This document shows, in pieces, positions 1-11,319 of a stretch of DNA of 64,000 nt; position 1 is the stretch's first letter; every line of letters begins with the position of its first letter. Made by a program: the position numbers and the translations under genes. The stretch is taken from the NCBI RefSeq assembly GCF_031143425.1, contig NW_027150009.1:1-64000 (forward strand). The letters are read 5' to 3'. Origin of the DNA: Pleurodeles waltl. Taxonomy: Eukaryota > Chordata > Amphibia > Caudata > Salamandridae. Below the pieces are notes generated by a model. That model made no database searches and was not told the DNA's origin. It saw nothing but the letters and a program-made list of their open reading frames with translations.

Positions 1-209
1 TCCTGTCGCGGGCGCTAGGCCTACCCACACGAGTGAGGTATCATTTTTATCGGGAGACGTGGGGGAACGCTGGGTGGAAGGAAATTTGTGGCTCCTCTCA
101 GATTCCAGAACTTTCTGCCACAGAAATGTGAGGAACAAGTGTTTTTTTAGCCAAATTTTGAGGTTTGCAAAGGATTCTGGGTAACAGAACCTGGTCCGAG
201 CTACACAAG
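1..209 (+). repeat. Partial monomer at left edge (unit 0)
   Basis: This is the last 209 bp of a monomer, beginning inside the CpG-rich segment. It carries GAGCTACACAAG near its end where most units read GAGCCACACAAG. That T recurs at the end of unit 59 (just before 22810), and the unit that follows each (1 and 60) shares CGCTGTGTGG. This ties the left edge of the window to the 22427-25107 stretch. Confidence 0.95.
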
Positions 210-592
210 TCACCCCATCTTGGATTCCCCTAGGTCTCTAGTTTTCAGAAATGCACAGGTTTGGTAGGTTTCCCTAGGTGGCAGCTGAGCTACAAGCCAA
301 AATCTACAGGTAGGCACTTTGCAAAAAACACCTCTGTTTTCCTTCAAAAATTTGGATATGTCCACGTTGCGCTTTGGGGCGTTTCCTGTCGCGGGCGCTA
401 GGCCTACCCACACAAGTGAGGTATCATTTTTATCAGGAGACGTGGGGGAACGCTGTGTGGAAGGAAATTTGTGGCTCCTCTCAGATTCCAGAACTTTCTG
501 CCACAGAAATGTGAGGAACATGTGTTTTTTTAGCCAAATTTTGAGGTTTGCAAAGGGTTCTGGGTAACAGAACCTGGTCCGAGCCACACAAG

Positions 593-975
593 TCACCCCA
601 TCTTGGATTCCCCTAGGTCTCTAGTTTTCAGAAATGCACAGGTTTGGTAGGTTTCCCTAGGTGGCGGCTGAGCTACAAGCCAAAATCTACAGGTAGGCAC
701 TTTTCAAAAAACACCTCTGTTTTCCTTCAAACATTTGGATGTGTCCACGTTGCGCTTTGGGGCGTTTCCTGTCGCGGGCGCTAAGCCTACCCACACAAGT
801 GTGGTATCATTTTTATCGGGAGACGTGGGGGAACGCTGGGTGGAAGGAAATTTGTGGCTCCTCTCAGATTCCAGAACGTTCTGCCACAGAAATGAGAGGA
901 ACATGTGTTTTGTTAGCCAAATTCTGAGGTTTGCAAAGGATTCTGGGTAACAGAACCTGGTCCGAGCCACACAAG
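593..975 (+). repeat. Hybrid monomer, unit 2 (41-type left, 42-type right)
   Basis: The left part matches unit 41: CTTTTCAAAAAAC, CAAACATTTGG, GCTAAGCC, AGTGTGG and AATGAGAGG. From position 905 it matches unit 42: ACATGTGTTTTGTTAGCC. The switch lies between the A at 895 and the G at 905. Length stays 383 bp. The neighbours (1 like 40, 3 like 43) show that exactly one monomer has been lost. Confidence 0.85.
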
Positions 976-2124
976 TCACCCCATCTTGGATTCCCCTAGG
1001 TCTCTAGTTTTCAGAAATGCACAGGTTTGGTAGGTTTCCCTAGGTGGCGGCTGAGCTACAGGCCAAAATCTACAGGTAGGCACTTTGCAAAAAACACCTC
1101 TGTTTTCCTTCAAAAATGTGGATGTGTCCACGTTGGGCTTTGGGGAGTTTCCTGTCGCGGGCGCTAGGCCTACCCACTTAAGTGAGGTATCAGTTTTATC
1201 GGGAGATGTGGGGGAACGCTGGGTGGAAGGAAATTTGTGGCTCCTCTCAGATTCCAGGACTTTCTGCCACAGAAATGTGAGGAACAAGTGTTTTTTTAGC
1301 CAAATTTTGAGGTTTGCAAAGGATTCTGGGTAACAGAACCTGGTCCGAGCCACACAAGTCACCCCATCTAGGATTCCCCTAGGTCTCTAGTTTTCAGAAA
1401 TGCACAGGTTTGGTAGGTTTCCCTAGGTGGCAGCTGAGCTACAAGCCAAAATCTACAGGTAGGCACTTTGCAAAAAACACCTCTGTTTTCCTTCAAAAAT
1501 TTGGATATGTCCACGTTGCGCTTTGGGGCGTTTCCTGTCGCGGGCGCTAGGCCTACCCACACAAGTGAGGTATCATTTTTATCGGGAGACGTGGGGGAAC
1601 GCTGGGTGGAAGGAAATTTGTGGCTCCTCTCAGATTCCAGAACTTTCTGCCACAGAAATGTGAGGAACATGTGTTTTTTTAGCCAAATTTTGAGGTTTGC
1701 AAAGGGTTCTGGGTAACAGAACCTGGTCCGAGCCACACAAGTCACCCCATCTTGGATTCCCCTAGGTCTCTAGTTTTCAGAAATGCACAGGTTTGGTAGG
1801 TTTCCCTAGGTGGCGGCTGAGCTACAAGCCAAAATCTACAGGTAGGCACTTTTCAAAAAACACCTCTGTTTTCCTTCAAACATTTGGATGTGTCCACGTT
1901 GCGCTTTGGGGCGTTTCCTGTCGCGGGCGCTAAGCCTACCCACACAAGTGTGGTATCATTTTTATCGGGAGACGTGGGGGAACGCTGGGTGGAAGGAAAT
2001 TTGTGGCTCCTCTCAGATTCCAGAACGTTCTGCCACAGAAATGAGAGGAACATATGTTTTTTTAGCCAAATTCTGAGGTTTGCAAAGGATTCTGGGTAAC
2101 AGAACCTGGTCCGAGCCACACAAG

Positions 2125-2505
2125 TCACCCCATCTTGGATTCCACTAGGTCTCTAGTTTTCAGAAATGCACAGGTTTGGTAGGTTTCCCTAGGTGGCGGC
2201 TGAGCTACAAGCCAAAATCTACAGGTAGGCACTTTGCAAAAAACACCTGTTTTCCTTAAAAAATTTGGATGTGTCCACGTTGCGCTTTGGGGCGTTTCCT
2301 GTCGCGGGCGCTAGGCCTACCCACACAAGTGAGGTCTCAGTTTTATCGGGAGATGTGGGGGAACGCTGGGTGGAAGGAAATTTGTGGCTCCTCTCAGATT
2401 CCAGAACTTTCTGCCACAGAAATGTGAGGAACAAGTTTTTTTTTAGCCAAATTTTGAGGTTTGCAAAGGATTCTGGGTAACAGAACCTGGTCCGAGCCAC
2501 ACAAG
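2125..2505 (+). repeat. 381-bp monomer with CT deletion (unit 6)
   Basis: ACACCTCTGTTTTCC is shortened to ACACCTGTTTTCC, and AAGTGT7 is replaced by AAG followed by nine T. The same pair of changes recurs in units 16 (5959), 75 (28556) and 104 (39662). Each is followed by a unit beginning TCACCTCATC with TTTTTAG. Units 75 and 104 also share CAAAACTTTGG. This is a good marker for tracing block copies. Confidence 0.88.
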
Positions 2506-3271
2506 TCACCTCATCTTGGATTCCCCTAGGTCTCTAGTTTTTAGAAATGCACAGGTTTGGTTGGTTTCCCTAGGTGGCAGCTGAGCTACAAGCCAAAATC
2601 TACAGGTAGGCACTTTGCAAAAAACACCTCTGTTTTCCTTCAAAAATTTGGATATGTCCACGTTGCGCTTTGGGGCGTTTCCTGTCGCGGGCGCTAGGCC
2701 TACCCACACAAGTGAGGTATCATTTTTATCGGGAGACGTGGGGGAACGCTGGGTGGAAGGAAATTTGTGGCTCCTCTCAGATTCCAGAACTTTCTGCCAC
2801 AGAAATGTGAGGAACAAGTGTTTTTTTAGCCAAATTTTGAGGTTTGCAAAGGATTCTGGGTAACAGAACCTGGTCCGAGCCACACAAGTCACCCCATCTT
2901 GGATTCCCCTAGGTCTCTAGTTTTCAGAAATGCACAGGTTTGGTAGGTTTCCCTAGGTGGCGGCTGAGCTACAAGCCAAAATCTACAGGTAGGCACTTTG
3001 CAAAAAACACCTCTGTTTTCCTTCAAAAATTTGGATGTGTCCACGTTGCGCTTTGGGGCGTTTCCTGTCGCGGGCGCTAGGCCTACCCACACAAGTGAGG
3101 TATCAGTTTTATCGGGAGATGTGGGGGAACGCTGGGTGGAAGCAAATTTGTGGCTCCTCTCAGATTCCAGAACTTTCTGCCACAGAAATGTGAGGAACAT
3201 GTGTTTTTTAAGCCAAATTTTGAGGTTTGCAAAGGATTCTGGGTAACAGAACCTGGTCCGAGCCACACAAG

Positions 3272-3654
3272 TCACCCCATCTTGGATTCCCCTAGGTCTC
3301 TAGTTTTCAGAAATGCACAGGTTTGGTAGGTTTCCCTAGGTGGCGGCTGAGCTACAGTCCAAAATCTACAGGTAGGCACTTTGCAAAAAACACCTCTGTT
3401 TTCCTTCAAAAATTTGGATGTGTCCACGTTGCGCTTTGGGGCATTTCCTGTTGCGGGCGCTAGGCCAACCCACACAAGTGAGGTATCATTTTTATAGGGA
3501 GACGTGGGGGAACGCTGGGTGGAAGGAAATTTGTGGCTCCTCTCAGATTCCAGAACTTTCTGCCACAGAAATGTGAGGAACGTGTGTTTTTTTAGCCAAA
3601 TTTTGAGGTTTGCAAAGGATTCTGGGTAACAGAACCTGGTCCGAGCCACACAAG
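3272..3654 (+). repeat. Divergent CCAACC/TATAGGG subtype (unit 9)
   Basis: A linked set of alleles defines this subtype: GAGCTACAGTCC, GGGGCATTTCCTGTTGCGGG, GCTAGGCCAACC and TTTTTATAGGGAG. Members include units 9, 24, 28, 68, 97, 126, 133, 143, 154 and 159, some lacking one marker. Units 138 and 148 carry only the left part of it. The linked changes suggest an older lineage that has stayed separate inside the array. Confidence 0.8.
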
Positions 3655-3660
3655 TCACCC

Positions 3661-3671
3661 CATCTTATCTT
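3661..3671 (+). repeat. 5-bp duplication (CATCTTATCTTGG), unit 10/11 side of 3655
   Basis: CATCTTGG is expanded to CATCTTATCTTGG, a tandem copy of ATCTT. It makes unit 10 388 bp long, the largest length change in the window. I found it in no other monomer, including its counterpart unit 69, so it arose after those blocks separated or is a local sequence error. Confidence 0.85.
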
Positions 3672-6600
3672 GGATTCCCCTAGGTCTCTAGTTTTCAGAA
3701 ATGCACAGGTTTGGTAGGTTTCCCTAGGTGGCGGCTGAGCTACAAGCCAAAATCTACAGGTAGGCACTTTGCAAAAAACACCTCTGTTTTCCTTCAAAAA
3801 TTTGGATGTGTCCACGTTGCGCTTTGGGGCGTTTCCTGTCGCGGGCGCTAGGCCTACCCACACAAGTGAGGTATCATTTTTATCGGGAGACGTGGGGGAA
3901 CGCTGGGTGGAAGGAAATTTGTGGCTCCTCTCAGATTCCAGAACTTTCTGCCACAGAAATGTGAGGAACATGTGTTTTTTTAGCCAAATTTTGAGGTTTG
4001 CAAAGGATTCTGGGTAACAGAACCTGGTCCGAGCCACACAAGTCACCCCATCTTGGATTCCCCTAGGTCTCTAGTTTTCAGAAATGCACAGGTTTGGTAG
4101 GTTTCCCTAGGTGGCGGCTGAGCTACAAGCCAAAATCTACAGGTAGGCACTTTGCAAAAAACACCTCTGTTTTCCTTCAAAAATTTGGATGTGTCCACGT
4201 TGCGCTTTGGGGCGTTTCCTGTCACGGGTGCTAGGCCTACCCACACAAGTGAGGTATCATTTTTATCGGGAGACGTGGGGGAACGCTGGGTGGAAGGACA
4301 TTTGTGGGTCCTCTCAGATTCCAGAACGTTCTGCCACAGAAATGTGAGGAACATGTGTTTTGTTAGCCAAATTCTGAGGTTTGCAAAGGATTCTGGGTAA
4401 CAGAACCTGGTCCGAGCCACACAAGTCACCCCATCTTGGATTCCCCTAGGTCTCTAGTTTTCAGAAATGCACAGGTTTGGTAGGTTTCCCTAGGTGGCGG
4501 CTGAGCTACAGGCCAAAATCTACAGGTAGGCACTTTGCAAAAAACACCTCTGTTTTCCTTCAAAAATTTGGATGTGTCCACGTTGGGCTTTGGGGAGTTT
4601 CCTGTCGCGGGCGCTAGGCCTACCCACACAAGTGAGGTATCAGTTTTATCGGGAGATGTGGGGGAACGCTGGGTGGAAGGAAATTTGTGGCTCCTCTCAG
4701 ATTCCAGGACTTTCTGCCACAGAAATGTGAGGAACAAGTGTTTTTTTTAGCCAAATTTTGAGGTTTGCAAAGGATTCTGGGTAACAGAACCTGGTCCGAG
4801 CCACACAAGTCACCCCATCTTGGATTCCCCTAGGTCTCTAGTTTTCAGAAATGCTCAGGTTTGGTAGGTTTCCCTAGGTGGCAGCTGAGCTACAAGCCAA
4901 AATCTACAGGTAGGCACTTTGCAAAAAACACCTCTGTTTTCCTTCAAAAATTTGGATATGTCCACGTTGCGCTTTGGGGCGTTTCTTGTCGCGGGCGCTA
5001 AGCCTACCCACACAAGTGAGGTATCATTTTTATCGGGAGACGTGGGGGAACGCTGGGTGGAAGGAAATTTGTGGCTCCTCTCAGATTCCAGAACTTTCTG
5101 CCACAGAAATGTGAGGAACATGTGTTTTTTTAGCCAAATTTTGAGGTTTGCAAAGGGTTCTGGGTAACAGAACCTGGTCCGAGCCACACAAGTCACCCCA
5201 TCTTGGATTCCCCTAGGTCTCTAGTTTTCAGAAATGCACAGGTTTGGTAGGTTTCCCTAGGTGGCGGCTGAGCTACAAGCCAAAATCTACAGGTAGGCAC
5301 TTTTCAAAAAACACCTCTGTTTTCCTTAAAAAATTTGGATGTGTCCACGTTGCGCTTTGGGGCGTTTCCTGTCGCGGGCGCTAAGCCTATCCACACAAGT
5401 GTGGTATAATTTTTATCGGGAGACGTGGGGGAACGCTGGGTGGAAGGAAATTTGTGGCTCCTCTCAGATTCCAGAACGTTCTGCCACAGAAATGAGAGGA
5501 ACATATGTTTTTTTAGCCAAATTCTGAGGTTTGCAAAGGATTCTGGGTAACAGAACCTGGTCCGAGCCACACAAGTCACCCCATCTTGGATTCCCCTAGG
5601 TCTCTAGTTTTCAGAAATGCACAGGTTTGGTAGGTTTCCCTAGGTGGCGGCTGAGCTACAGGCCAAAATCTACAGGTAGGCACTTTGCAAAAAACACCTC
5701 TGTTTTCCTTAAAAAATTTGGCTGTGTCCACGTTGCGCTTTGGGGCATTTCCTGTTGCGGGCGCTAGGCCTACCCACACAAGTGAGGTATAATTTTTATC
5801 GGGAGACGTGGGGGAACACTGGGTGGAAGGAAATTTGTGGCTCCTCTCAGAATCCAGAACTTTCTGCCACAGAAATGTGAGGAACATGTGTTTTTTTAGC
5901 CAAATTTTGAGGTTTGCAAAGGATTCTGGGTAACAGAACCTGGTCCGAGCCACACAAGTCACCCCATCTTGGATTCCACTAGGTCTCTAGTTTTCAGAAA
6001 TGCACAGGTTTGGTAGGTTTCCCTAGGTGGCGGCTGAGCTACAAGCCAAAATCTACAGGTAGGCACTTTGCAAAAAACACCTGTTTTCCTTCAAAAATTT
6101 GGATGTGTCCACGTTGCGCTTTGGGGCGTTTCCTGTCGCGGGCGCTAGGCCTACCCACACAAGTGAGGTCTCAGTTTTATCGGGAGATGTGGGGGAACGC
6201 TGGGTGGAAGGAAATTTGTGCCTCCTCTCAGATTCCAGAACTTTCTGCCACAGAAATGTGAGGAACAAGTTTTTTTTTAGCCAAATTTTGAGGTTTGCAA
6301 AGGATTCTGGGTAACAGAACCTGGTCCGAGCCACACAAGTCACCTCATCTTGGATTCCCCTAGGCCTCTAGTTTTTAGAAATGCACAGGTTTGGTAGGTT
6401 TCCCTAGGTGGCAGCTGAGCTACAAGCCAAAATCTACAGGTAGGCACTTTGCAAAAAACACCTCTGTTTTCCTTCAAAAATTTGGATATGTCCATTTTGC
6501 GCTTTGGGGCGTTTCCTGTCGCGGGCGCTAGGCCTACCCACACAAGTGAGGTATCATTTTTATCGGGAGACGTGCGGGAACGCTGGGTGGAAGGAAATTT

Positions 6601-7871
6601 GTGGCTCCTCTCAGATTCCAGAACTTTCTGCCACAGAAATGTGAGGAACAAGTGTTTTTTTAGCCAAATTTTGAGGTTTGCAAAGGATTCTGGGTAACAG
6701 AACCTGGTCCGAGCCACACAAGTCACCCCATCTTGGATTCCCCTAGGTCTCTAGTTTTCAGAAATGCACAGGTTTGGTAGGTTTCCCTAGGTGGCGGCTG
6801 AGCTACAAGCCAAAATCTACAGGTAGGCACTTTGCAAAAAACACCTCTGTTTTCCTTCAAAAATTTGGATGTGTCCACGTTGCGCTTTGGGGCGTTTCCT
6901 GTTGCGGGCGCTAGGCCTACCCACACAAGTGAGGTATCAGTTTTATCGGGAGATGTGGGGGAACGCTGGGTGGAAGCAAATTTGTGGCTCCTCTCAGATT
7001 CCAGAACTTTCTGCCACAGAAATGAGAGGAACATGTGTTTTTTTAGCCAAATTTTGAGGTTTGCAATGGATTCTGGGTAACAGAACCTGGTCCGAGCCAC
7101 ACAAGTCACCCCATCTTGGATTCCCCTAGGTCTCTAGTTTTCAGAAATGCACAGGTTTGGTAGGTTTCCCTAGGTGGCGGCTGAGCTACAAGCCAAAATC
7201 TACAGGTAGGCACTTTGCAAAAAACACCTCTGTTTTCCTTCAAAAATTTGGATGTGTCCACGTTGCGCTTTGGGGCGTTTCCTGTCGCGGGCGCTAGGCC
7301 TACCCACACAAGTGAGGTCTCAGTTTTATCGGGAGATGTGGGGGAACGCTGGGTGGAAGGAAATTTGTGGCTCCTCTCAGATTCCAGAACTTTCTGCCAC
7401 AGAAATGTGAGGAACAAGTGTTTTTTTAGCCAAATTTTGAGGTTTGCAAAGGATTCTGGGTAACAGAACCTGGTCCGAGCCACACAAGTCACCTCATCTT
7501 GGATTCCCCTAGGTCTCTAGTTTTTAGAAATGCACAGGTTTGGTAGGTTTCCCTAGGTGGCGGCTGAGCTACAAGCCAAAATCTACAGGTAGGCACTTTG
7601 CAAAAAACACCTCTGTTTTCCTTAAAAAATTTGGATGTGTCCACGTTGCGCTTTGGGGCGTTTCCTGTCGCGGGCGCTAAGCCTACCCACACAAGTGTGG
7701 TATCATTTTTATCGGGAGACGTGGGGGAACGCTGGGTGGAAGGAAATTTGTGGCTCCTCTCAGATTCCAGAACGTTCTGCCACAGAAATGAGAGGAACAT
7801 ATGTTTTTTTAGCCAAATTCTGAGGTTTGCAAAGGATTCTGGGTAACAGAACCTGGTCCGAGCCACACAAG

Positions 7872-10800
7872 TCACCCCATCTTGGATTCCCCTAGGTCTC
7901 TAGTTTTCAGAAATGCACAGGTTTGGTAGGTTTCCCTAGGTGGCGGCTGAGCTACAGGCCAAAATCTACAGGTAGGCACTTTGCAAAAAACACCTCTGTT
8001 TTCCTTAAAAAATGTGGCTGTGTCCACGTTGCGCTTTGGGGCATTTCCTGTCGCGGGCGCTAGGCCTACCCACACAAGTGAGGTATCATTTTTATCGGGA
8101 GACGTGCGGGAACGCTGGGTGGAAGGAAATTTGTGGCTCCTCTCAGATTCCAGAACTTTCTGCCACAGAAATGTGAGGAACAAGTGTTTTTTTAGCCAAA
8201 TTTTGAGGTTTGCAAAGGATTCTGGGTAACAGAACCTGGTCCGAGCCACACAAGTCACCCCATCTTGGATTCCCCTAGGTCTCTAGTTTTCAGAAATGCA
8301 CAGGTTTGGTAGGTTTCCCTAGGTGGCGGCTGAGCTACAAGCCAAAATCTACAGGTAGGCACTTTGCAAAAAACACCTCTGTTTTCCTTCAAAAATTTGG
8401 ATGTGTCCACGTTGCGCTTTGGGGCGTTTCCTGTTGCGGGCGCTAGGCCTACCCACACAAGTGAGGTATCAGTTTTATCGGGAGATGTGGGGGAACGCTG
8501 GGTGGAAGCAAATTTGTGGCTCCTCTCAGATTCCAGAACTTTCTGCCACAGAAATGAGAGGAACATGTGTTTTTTTAGCCAAATTTTGAGGTTTGCAATG
8601 GATTCTGGGTAACAGAACCTGGTCCGAGCCACACAAGTCACCCCATCTTGGATTCCCCTAGGTCTCTAGTTTTCAGAAATGCACAGGTTTGGTAGGTTTC
8701 CCTAGGTGGCGGCTGAGCTACAAGCCAAAATCTACAGGTAGGCACTTTGCAAAAAACACCTCTGTTTTCCTTCAAAAATTTGGATGTGTCCACGTTGCGC
8801 TTTGGGGCGTTTCCTGTCGCGGGCGCTAGGCCTACCCACACAAGTGAGGTCTCAGTTTTATCGGGAGATGTGGGGGAACGCTGGGTGGAAGGAAATTTGT
8901 GGCTCCTCTCAGATTCCAGAACTTTCTGCCACAGAAATGTGAGGAACATGTGTTTTTTTAGCCAAATTTTGAGGTTTGCAATGGATTCTGGGTAACAGAA
9001 CCTGGTCCGAGCCACACAAGTCACCCCATCTTGGATTCCCCTAGGTCTCTAGTTTTCAGAAATGCACAGGTTTGGTAGGTTTCCCTAGGTGGCGGCTGAG
9101 CTATAGTCCAAAATCTACAGGTAGGCACTTTGCAAAAAACACCTCTGTTTTCATTAAAAAATTTGGCTGTGTCCACGTTGCGCTTTAGGGCATTTCCTGT
9201 TGCGGGCGCTAGGCCAACCCACACAAGTGAGGTATCATTTTTATAGGGAGACGTGGGGGAACGCTGGGTGGAAGGAAATTTGTGGCTCCTCTCAGATTCC
9301 AGAACTTTCTGCCACAGAAATGTGAGGAACATGTGTTTTTTTAGCCAAATTTTGAGGTTTGCAAAGGATTCTGGGTAACAGAACCTGGTCCGAGCCACAC
9401 AAGTCACCCCATCTTGGATTCCCCTAGGTCTCTAGTTTTCAGAAATGCACAGGTTTGGTAGGTTTCCCTAGGTGGCGGCTGAGCTACAAGCCAAAATCTA
9501 CAGGTAGGCACTTTGCAAAAAACACCTCTGTTTTCCTTCAAAAATTTGGATCTGTCCACATTGCGCTTTGGGGCGTTTCCTGTCGCGGGCGCTAGGCCTA
9601 CCCACACAAGTGAGGTATCATTTTTATCGGGAGACGTGGGGGAACGCTGGGTGGAAGGAAATTTGTGGCTCCTCTCAGATTCCAGAACTTTCTGCCACAG
9701 AAATGTGAGGAACAAGTGTTTTTTTAGCCAAATTTTGAGGTTTGCAAAGGATTCTGGGTAACAGAACCTGGTCCGAGCCACACAAGTCACCCCATCTTGG
9801 ATTCCACTAGGTCTCTAGTTTTCAGAAATGCACAGGTTTGGTAGGTTTCCCTAGGTGGCGGCTGAGCTACAAGCCAAAATCTACAGGTAGGCACTTTGCA
9901 AAAAACACCTCTGTTTTCCTTCAAAAATTTGGATGTGTCCACGTTGCGCTTTGGGGCGTTTCCTGTCGCGGGCGCTAGGCCTACCCACACAAGTGAGGTC
10001 TCAGTTTTATCGGGAGATGTGGGGGAACGCTGGGTGGAAGGAAATTTGTGGCTCCTCTCAGATTCCAGAACTTTCTGCCACAGAAATGTGAGGAACAAGT
10101 GTTTTTTTAGCCAAATTTTGAGGTTTGCAAAGGATTCTGGGTAACAGAACCTGGTCCGAGCCACACAAGTCACCTCATCTTGGATTCCCCTAGGTCTCTA
10201 GTTTTTAGAAATGCACAGGTTTGGTAGGTTTCCCTAGGTGGCAGCTGAGCTACAAGCCAAAATCTACAGGTAGGCACTTTGCAAAAAACACCTCTGTTTT
10301 CCTTCAAAAATTTGGATGTGTCCACGTTGCGCTTTGGGGCGTTTCCTGTCGCGGGCGCTAGGCCTACCCACACAAGTGAGGTATCAGTTTTATCGGGAGA
10401 TGTAGGGGAACGCTGGGTGGAAGGAAATTTGTGGCTCCTCTCAGATTCCAGAACTTTCTGCCACAGAAATGTGAGGAACATGTGTTTTTTTAGCCAAATT
10501 TTGAGGTTTGCAATGGATTCTGGGTAACAGAACCTGGTCCGAGCCACACAAGTCACCCCATCTTGGATTCCCCTAGGTCTCTAGTTTTCAGAAATGCACA
10601 GGTTTGGTAGGTTTCCCTAGGTGGCGACTGAGCTATAGTCCAAAATCTACAGGTAGGCACTTTGCAAAAAACACCTCTGTTTTCATTAAAAAATTTGGCT
10701 GTGTCCACGTTGCGCTTTAGGGCATTTCCTGTTGCGGGCGCTAGGCCAACCCACACAAGTGAGATATCATTTTTATAGGGAGACGTGGGGGAACGCTGGG

Positions 10801-10936
10801 TGGAAGGAAATTTGTGGCTCCTCTCAGATTCCAGAACTTTCTGCCACAGAAATGTGAGGAACATGTGTTTTTTTTAGCCAAATTTTGAGGTTTGCAAAGG
10901 ATTCTGGGTAACAGAACCTGGTCCGAGCCACACAAG
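7872..10936 (+). repeat. Units 21-28, locally reshuffled
   Basis: Unit 21 combines a TTAAAAAATGTGGCTG left part with the ACGTGCGGGAACG allele seen in unit 17. Unit 22 repeats unit 18 four monomers later (GTTGCGGG, GAAGCAAATTTG, AATGAGAGG, GCAATGG). Unit 23 starts like unit 19 and ends like another subtype. Units 24-25 recur as 28-29. The last unit is 384 bp because of a T8 tract. The block is best read as overlapping four-monomer duplications. Confidence 0.75.
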
Positions 10937-11319
10937 TCACCCCATCTTGGATTCCCCTAGGTCTCTAGTTTTCAGAAATGCACAGGTTTGGTAGGTTTCC
11001 CTAGGTGGCGGCTGAGCTACAAGCCAAAATCTACAGGTAGGCACTTTGCAAAAAACACCTCTGTTTTCCTTCAAAAATTTGGATCTGTCCACATTGCGCT
11101 TTGGGGCGTTTCCTGTCGCGGGCGCTAGGCCTACCCACACAAGTGAGGTATCATTTTTATCGGGAGACGTGGGGGAACGCTGGGTGGAAGGAAATTTGTG
11201 GCTCCTCTCAGATTCCAGAACTTTCTGCCACAGAAATGTGAGGAACAAGTGTTTTTTTAGCCAAATTTTGAGGTTTGCAAAGGATTCTGGGTAACAGAAC
11301 ATGGTCCGAGCCACACAAG
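9021..11319 (+). repeat. Two-unit pair 24-25 repeated as 28-29
   Basis: Units 24 (9021) and 28 (10553) share CGCTTTAGGGCATTT and GAGCTATAGTCC. Units 25 (9404) and 29 (10937) share GGATCTGTCCACATTGCG. The spacing is four monomers. Unit 29 has gained GAACATGGTCC, which then passes to unit 47 and is also seen in 134 and 144. Confidence 0.82.

Larger units (their letters stand above)
210..2888 (+). repeat. Units 1-7
   Basis: Units 1-5 (to 2124) correspond to units 40-45 (15150-17447) and 60-65 (22810-25107). Unit 1 shares CGCTGTGTGG with 40 and 60. Unit 3 shares TTGGGCTTTGGGGAG with 43 and 63. Unit 4 shares the CATCTAGG start with 44 and 64. One monomer is missing because unit 2 is a hybrid of the 41 and 42 types. 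Units 6-7 (CT deletion, then TTTTTAG) resemble units 16-17. Confidence 0.85.
2889..7871 (+). repeat. Units 8-20, 13-monomer block copied at 25491-30468
   Basis: Unit by unit this block matches units 67-79, 59 monomers downstream. Shared markers include GTTTTTTAAGCC (8/67), GCTAGGCCAACC with TATAGGGAG (9/68), GTCACGGG with TTTGTGGGTCC (11/70), TTGGGCTTTGGGGAG (12/71), ATGCTCAGG with GTTTCTTGTCG (13/72) and the CT deletion (16/75). Differences are scattered point changes, for example AAGCC against AGTCC in 13/72, plus the 5-bp insertion in unit 10. Confidence 0.85.
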
